The position numbers were made by a program, and so were the translations under genes. DNA of 64,000 nucleotides from contig OZ021722.1 in assembly GCA_963978545.1 (NCBI GenBank), positions 112,032,827 to 112,096,826 of the forward strand, in the 5' to 3' direction. The notes under the pieces are model-generated. The model was not told the origin of the DNA, did no database searches, and was given only the letters and a program-made list of their open reading frames with translations. How positions within the stretch are numbered: the first letter of the stretch is position 1; each line of letters begins with the position of its first letter. Source of the stretch: Linyphia triangularis. Its lineage: Eukaryota > Arthropoda > Arachnida > Araneae > Linyphiidae. This document shows, one piece after another, positions 59,169 to 64,000 of this stretch.

Positions 59169-59799
59169 GTAAGATTAGTGCTCTTAGTTTGAAATTTGTT
59201 ATAAATACAAGGCGTCCAATAACGGGAAAAATTAACATAGAAATCATTAATTGTAGAAACATTAATGATTTTATATTTTTTTTATATATAAGAAATATTA
59301 TATTTAAAATCTTAATCTCCCATTCAATGAAAGGATAGATCTCAGGCAGAAAAAACATTAACATCAGAACTTCTTTTTTTTTCTTCTTTTTTTCCCCATC
59401 AAATGTACTAAAATAGCAATTTTTTTTTAACTGCCTTATATATTTTAAATTTAATAGTAACAAACATATAATTATATGTTTTGCCTGTCAAACAATTTAA
59501 GAAAATACATATTTGAATTATTAGTATTTATATTATGATGCTTCATATAACTAAATTTTTTTCTATGGAAACCAGTCTTCGGATTCACTGTAACTTCCAA
59601 TAAATTAGAAACAGGATTATTTTGAATTTGTGTATAATTTAAAGTGATAAAAAATTCTCTGGGAGAAACTCATACCAATTCCAAAAAATATTTTCACTTT
59701 TTAGCTAGATTACAACTAGCATTTTTAATTAACAATTAATATTTACTCGGAATGAGCACACAATAGCATACACGTCTGGCTTTGATTCCATCTGTCTTT

Positions 59800-60209
59800 C
59801 AATGTCTCTTCTCAATGCATCCAGCCACCTAGTAGGAGGGCGACCTTTTTTTCTAATTCTGTCTTGTTTAGTTATTATCTTTTTTTGTCGGATTATTATC
59901 TTCAGCTCGGTAAATGTGTCCTAGTCAGCGACTGCGTTTGGTTTTAATAACATGAGTTATGTCTGGTTGTTTCAATTTTCTATAGATTTCGTGATTGTAC
60001 GTGTCAATGTCTCTTCTCAATGCATCCAGCCACCTAGTAGGAGGGCGACCTCTTTTTCTAATTTTGTCTAGTTTAGTGATTATTATCTTTTTTGTTGGAT
60101 TATTATCTTCAGATCTGTAAATGTGTCCTAGTCACAGAATGCGTTTGGTTTTAATAACATGAGTTATGTCTGGTTGTTTCAATTTTCTATAGATTTCGTG
60201 TACATGGGT
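59800..60209. repeat. 205-bp tandem duplication of the LINE 3' coding end
   Basis: 59800-60004 is repeated at 60005-60209; both start caatgtctcttctcaatgc and end agatttcgtg. Copies differ at several bases, so the duplication is not very recent. Confidence 0.85.
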
Positions 60210-60592
60210 GCACCATTTATTGTTTTCATAGACTGCTCCAAAGATTCTTCTTAATATTTTTCTTTCAAAGATAGTCATATTATTTTCTTCAGATTTATTG
60301 AGGGGCTAGCACTCATTACTATACAAGATCGCAAGTCACAGGTTGTTGGAGTGTATGGTTATGTATTTATTTTTCGATTAAATCGGAGGAGTCTGCTTTT
60401 TAGTTGGCATTTTAATCCAAAGTAGCACTTGTTTGCCATGGCTATTATAGTCCCAAGGTATTTAAATTCACCGACAGTTTCAAGTCTATAGTCATTAACT
60501 CGTAGTAGAGATACTTTGGAATACTTTTTAGTTTCTCCATGCATTTGGTTTTATTTCTATTGATGGTAATTTCCATTTCCTTCTCCTATCTC

Positions 60593-60608
60593 CCTATCCT
60601 CCTCTGGC
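60593..60608. repeat. Left copy of 16-bp direct repeat (target duplication)
   Basis: cctatcctcctctggc, identical to 60946-60961. In reverse it is part of the reverse transcriptase frame (RPEEDR). Confidence 0.85.
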
Positions 60609-60945
60609 GGAGGCTTACGCCGCAGCGAGTAGGAGGGTCGCGGTGGCGAGCGTTGAAGGTGCCGGGCGCGAGCCCGCCTGGAGCCGCCACCGGTGCAGAT
60701 CTTGGTGGTAGTAGCAAATACTCAAGTGAGAACCTTGAGGACTGAAGTTGGAGAAGGGTTTCATGTGAACAGCAGTTGAACATGGGTCAGTCGGCCCTAA
60801 GGGATCGGAGAAATCCGTTCTGAAGCGAGACGTTGACTGTATCGCATAGAGTATGTGTTTGTCTCGCTGCCGACCGAAAGGGAATGGGGTCAATTTTCCC
60901 CAACCCGGACACGGAGATAGGTCCCTGAAACCCTGGCCACTGGTT
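60609..60945 (+). rRNA. 28S rRNA-derived fragment (pseudogene)
   Basis: 337 bp of strongly GC-rich DNA matching the highly conserved large-subunit rRNA core: gtgcagatcttggtggtagt, then agcaaatactcaagtgag, then gttgaacatgggtcagtcgg. A divergent loop (agaaatccgttctgaagcg... to cgaaagggaatgggg) follows. This is only a small part of 28S. No rDNA flank is present, and the piece sits inside a LINE with a 16-bp duplication on both sides. It is not a functional rRNA gene. Frames 60586-60893 here are not proteins. Confidence 0.88.
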
Positions 60946-60961
60946 CCTATCCTCCTCTGGC
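60946..60961. repeat. Right copy of 16-bp direct repeat (target duplication)
   Basis: cctatcctcctctggc, followed by ctaaaaccctc, which continues the interrupted reverse transcriptase frame. Confidence 0.85.
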
Positions 60962-61099
60962 CTAAAACCCTCTGCCACTGATTGTCTAGATCTTCCTATA
61001 ATGTCGACATTGTTTTTAGTGTAGTGTTTAGTGAAATAATCATTCATAGTTTAAAACAGAGTTATTCTTCAGATACATTTAATGACTGGTTATAGTTAA

Positions 61100-61590
61100 A
61101 TACGTGAATGCTTCTTAAATCCTTTACATTAACTTAAATTTTATATGTTTGTCGATGGCGACGGAATCAGGCCTAATGAACCCCCCTGCCGTCATTCAAT
61201 TGGACTGAAATTTTGCAGATTGGTTCGATGCCGATGACAATGCATTCTATTTAATTTTGCGGCTGTTACTGTCACTAAAAGGTCTCTTTAACAGAATATT
61301 AATAAACCAACCTGCCGTCATCCAACTGCGCTTTGACTACCATTTAACCGACTATTGTTGAAACTCTTTCCTGTTGCTAAATTTTTTTAACAAATAAATG
61401 AGAAAATTACTTGAATCGCAATAAATAAAAGGATTTGGATATGAGATCATCTTTAATAAATAAATTTTTAAACATAGTTTCATGCGCATTTTGCTGATGG
61501 AATTGTTTTTGATATCGGCGCTGTGTTAATATAAAAATTGACAATGCATATAAAGGATTTTTGTAAAACTGTTTTTATGGATTATATTAT
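61100..61590 (+). repeat. Block shared with 25500-26070
   Basis: Common text includes attaataaaccaacctg, gttgaaactctttcctgttg and gcatataaaggattttt. It lies between the two halves of the LINE relic, so it is likely part of an insertion into it. Confidence 0.7.
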
Positions 61591-62819
61591 TTTATGCATT
61601 CGTTAACTACTTTTTTTCGGTAAATCGAATGATAAATATAATTGGGAAACTGTATTCTGCTTTTTAGATATGATTATTTTCTCCAAAAATGTATTTCACC
61701 AAAAAATATGCTGTAATATTGGAAAAAATCAGTCTTCGAAATACCATGTGCTTAAGCTTTACCGTCATGTTAAATTATTTTGAATTTCACTTGTGTATAT
61801 AATTTAGCAACCACACAGGAATGTACTGACTGTGTAAAACTTTAATACTACGAGCCAAGCTCATGCTGTTGAAGGAAAACTGACAAATTATTATGAATAT
61901 CAATTTTATAATTGAATTGAGACGAAGTGTGTTTTGGAGACCTTCACAAGTCAAAGATGACAAAGCAAATTATAGATTGGTATCTTAGATTGCATTTAAA
62001 ACATGGTAAAATATAACTTTAAATGAAATACATAAAAATAGTCTAAGTAAAAGACAAGTTGATATATTCTCTGATATAATTGTTTTTCAATTAAACCCCA
62101 TGAACTGTAAATATTTCAGATATGACACGTTGTAAGGTTAATCAGGATTTTGAAGAAATGCTTGTGAGAAATTCTGAACATTTTAGTTTTATGTAATTTA
62201 AGTAGTTTAAATAAGTTAGTTTAGTAGTAGTAAGTAAGTTAGTTTTATGTTTAGTTAAGGCAAGAAGAAAAATAATCATGTCCGTTAAGGATGCAGTCAG
62301 ACTGAAGTTTGAGGATTTGTTTTAATAATAAGGCGCCGGCATCCTCAATTCTAAGTTAGAGGATAACCAAAAATCTAACAGAAATATTACGCAAATAATT
62401 GTTCCAGGCATAATTGTTGTATAAGAATTAAATATATGCAATTTCATAAGCATGTCTTCCAAAGTAGCTATTTTCAAACCTCTCTAGCTAAAAGAATTAT
62501 AAAAACACTGTTTGAATTGCTATCTCTTTTAGAATTTAAAATATTGTTTACAACCAGAGGGATAACGTTTAATGTCCTACAGCATACATACTATAATAGC
62601 AATACAATAGATGTTTTTATTTTTCTAATGTTATTTAAGTTGCCTCATTATTTCAAGATGCTTTTATGCACGTTAAATACTTAATATTACTTAAATAGGT
62701 AGTTAGGAAGACCCAATTTAAATGCTACATTCCGTATTAAAAAATATTCATTTAAGTTAAGAGAACTGAATATAAATGTTTGAACTTGAAGTTTCATAAG
62801 TATTGCAAAAAAATTCAAC
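61591..62819. other. AT-rich, nothing recognised
   Basis: There is a short AGT/AGTT-rich stretch near 62205-62250. Frame 62436-62684 is unrecognised. Together with the preceding block this separates the two halves of the reverse transcriptase. Confidence 0.4.
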
Positions 62820-63390
62820 TTTGATTTCCCTTCACGGTGATTAAGATGCGCAGAACAATAGTCCCTCTCTCGCAAAGTCCGCATTCCAGTCTTAGTTCTT
62901 TAGCTCAGTGGTTCATTCTGCACTTGATAATTTAGCTTCTGTCAAGTTCCTTACTAGAATTCATACAACTTGTCTTAAAATCATTAAAAAGAAGTTAAAT
63001 TCTTTTGTTTTCTCAATTATTTGTTTTAGAATATGGATTTGATCGATGGTGGACCTATAACTTCTGACAACGTTCTCCACATGTATTAGAAGTTTTTCAT
63101 GCATAACATTAGAGAAGATTTTGAATGCTGTGTTTAATTGGGTAATCCCCCTGTAATAATTACAATTTGTTTGCTTTTTTTAATGATTGGCCAGATAGTT
63201 CCATCATAGCATTCTAGGGGCATCCGTTCTATTTCCCATGTCCTACATGTAATAGCATGGATTGCTTTGATATGTTCTGGCTCTTTGATCTTTAAAAGCT
63301 CAGTCCAGTGGATCTGTAATTGTTCAGCCTCCTAAATGGCTGTTCAATCTCATGCAGTGTAGGCAAGTTAGACTCTTCGACCTGATTACC
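62820..63390 (-). pseudogene. Non-LTR reverse transcriptase relic, N-terminal half
   Basis: Minus strand, in order: EPEHIKAIHAI, TWEIERMPLECYDGTIWPII followed by KKS (the IW..E.MP..W..G.I.PI.KK block), TAFKIFSNVMHEKLL, STIDQIHILKQIIEKTK, and LRERDYCSAHL, comparable to the LRQGD..S..LFN motif. Multiple frameshifts and stops are present. It ends just where the YADD-containing half at 61050 would continue, so both are probably one element split by about 1.8 kb. Confidence 0.72.
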
Positions 63391-64000
63391 GACTATACCA
63401 TATAACGAGGAATGTAATTTTTTTTCTTCTTAGAGGGCTATATAATAAGTAAATTTAACTCTATCTCTTAAAATTTTAATACAAACCCCTATTTTTTATT
63501 AGATTTAGAATGGTTATCCTAGATACCAAATTTCAGTTCATTATGTTGAAAAGCACATCCCTTATGAGCAAACATTTTTTGGCCGATCTCGAGGGCACAT
63601 TTTGTAAAACGCGGAAGAAGCAAACGTTTTACGTGCTCCAAGACGTAATCTATTACACGGTCCCTTAAAGTGAGCTTTTTTACATTTTTGCTAAAATATT
63701 GAGAACCAAAAGTCAAAATGGAATGAAAAATATTCTTGGAAGGTTTTCAACCATAATATTTATAATTAGAGCTAAAAATAAAAAATGAACGTTTCTATTT
63801 AAAAAAAAATTAAAGAATGTTTTTTTAAATAGAAATAGTGTAATTATTAATTAATAATTATTTAAAAACTATTTAATACAAAAACTGCTTATATTATTTA
63901 TATTTGGCCTTTTACAAACTATCTTTTGAAACAAAAAATGCTAAAATATGTTAACTATTTAAGAATGTATGTTTAAAAAAGCAAATTTTCTTTTTAACAT
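63391..64000. other. AT-rich end of window, nothing recognised
   Basis: A slightly GC-richer patch at 63570-63670 includes a 65-codon minus-strand frame (63519-63716) of ordinary composition that I cannot identify. The remainder is very AT-rich. Confidence 0.4.

Larger units (their letters stand above)
57358..59785 (+). repeat. Distal copia-free block
   Basis: It starts with the array anchor and keeps unit-like sequence, then passes the exon into attgtagaaacattaatg with no LTR. It runs parallel to block A to cgtctggctttga (59785), where reverse transcriptase sequence begins. It marks the right boundary of the copia-bearing array. Confidence 0.85.
59790..61050 (-). pseudogene. Non-LTR retrotransposon reverse transcriptase relic, C-terminal half
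   Basis: On the minus strand it begins near the catalytic YADD region (NNVDIIGRSRQSVAEGF, 61010-60965), is interrupted by the 28S insertion, and continues with ITINRNKTKCM. Then come LETVGEFKYLGTIIA and CYFGLKCQLKSRLL, FERKILRRIFGAVYENNKW, ITHVIKTKRIL, and the C-terminal GRPPTRWLDALRRDIE. These are standard landmarks of arthropod endonuclease/reverse transcriptase LINEs. The clade is not assignable by eye. Several stops and frameshifts are present. The last ~205 bp are duplicated. Confidence 0.8.

Noticed and set aside
60539..60893. Overlapping open frames in the GC-rich patch
   Set aside because: They are translations of the 28S rRNA fragment on both strands.

Overview
The window is AT-rich animal nuclear DNA with no intact protein-coding gene. 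It is almost entirely mobile elements, their relics and tandem duplications. Two families of tRNA-derived SINEs, Tc1/mariner-type transposases, Ty1/copia relics, a non-LTR retrotransposon, short CAGGG-type inverted-repeat elements, a 28S rRNA fragment and a broken exon resembling SMC2 all fit an arthropod. An arachnid is my guess from the overall repeat flavour, but the sequence does not prove it.

Layout. (1) 1-9074: a very large inverted-repeat element. Its arms are at least 1.2 kb, and the left arm runs off the window edge. The core holds a ~110-bp/220-bp tandem array, a TATA promoter with a splice donor, a short coding tail that may come from a type B DNA polymerase-like gene, and a ~157-bp repeat block very dense in TGACGTCA (CRE/ATF) sites. 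(2) 9075-22257: scattered relics. These are an internally deleted Tc1 transposase (10.6-11.06 kb), SINEs, a Tc1 transposase with three stop codons between ~265-bp inverted arms (13.4-15.7 kb), and a complete-ended DUF4817-type mariner-like element with a frameshifted transposase (19.69-21.15 kb). (3) 22258-59785: the main structure. A ~2.4-kb block carrying a 139-bp pseudo-exon of SMC2 (condensin ATPase, LSGGQR signature) occurs at both ends without copia. Between them lies an array of seven units, each with a rearranged copia relic and its LTR inserted downstream of the exon. Four central units are 3988 bp (each with an extra internal 514-bp duplication), two are 3463 and 3474 bp, and the first is 4804 bp because of a private insertion. 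Diagnostic bases alternate 1-2-1-2 through the four long units, so they form a 7976-bp dimer present twice. (4) 59790-64000: a non-LTR reverse transcriptase relic in two parts. A 337-bp 28S rRNA-derived piece is inserted in it and flanked by a 16-bp direct repeat.

How it fits together (inference). An already broken SMC2 gene piece was duplicated, one copy received copia, and that hybrid then expanded in several tandem steps into a young satellite-like array. No operon-like or cooperating gene set is present. The least explained part is the regulatory-looking core of the 9-kb inverted-repeat element. All calls are by eye; no search or alignment was run.
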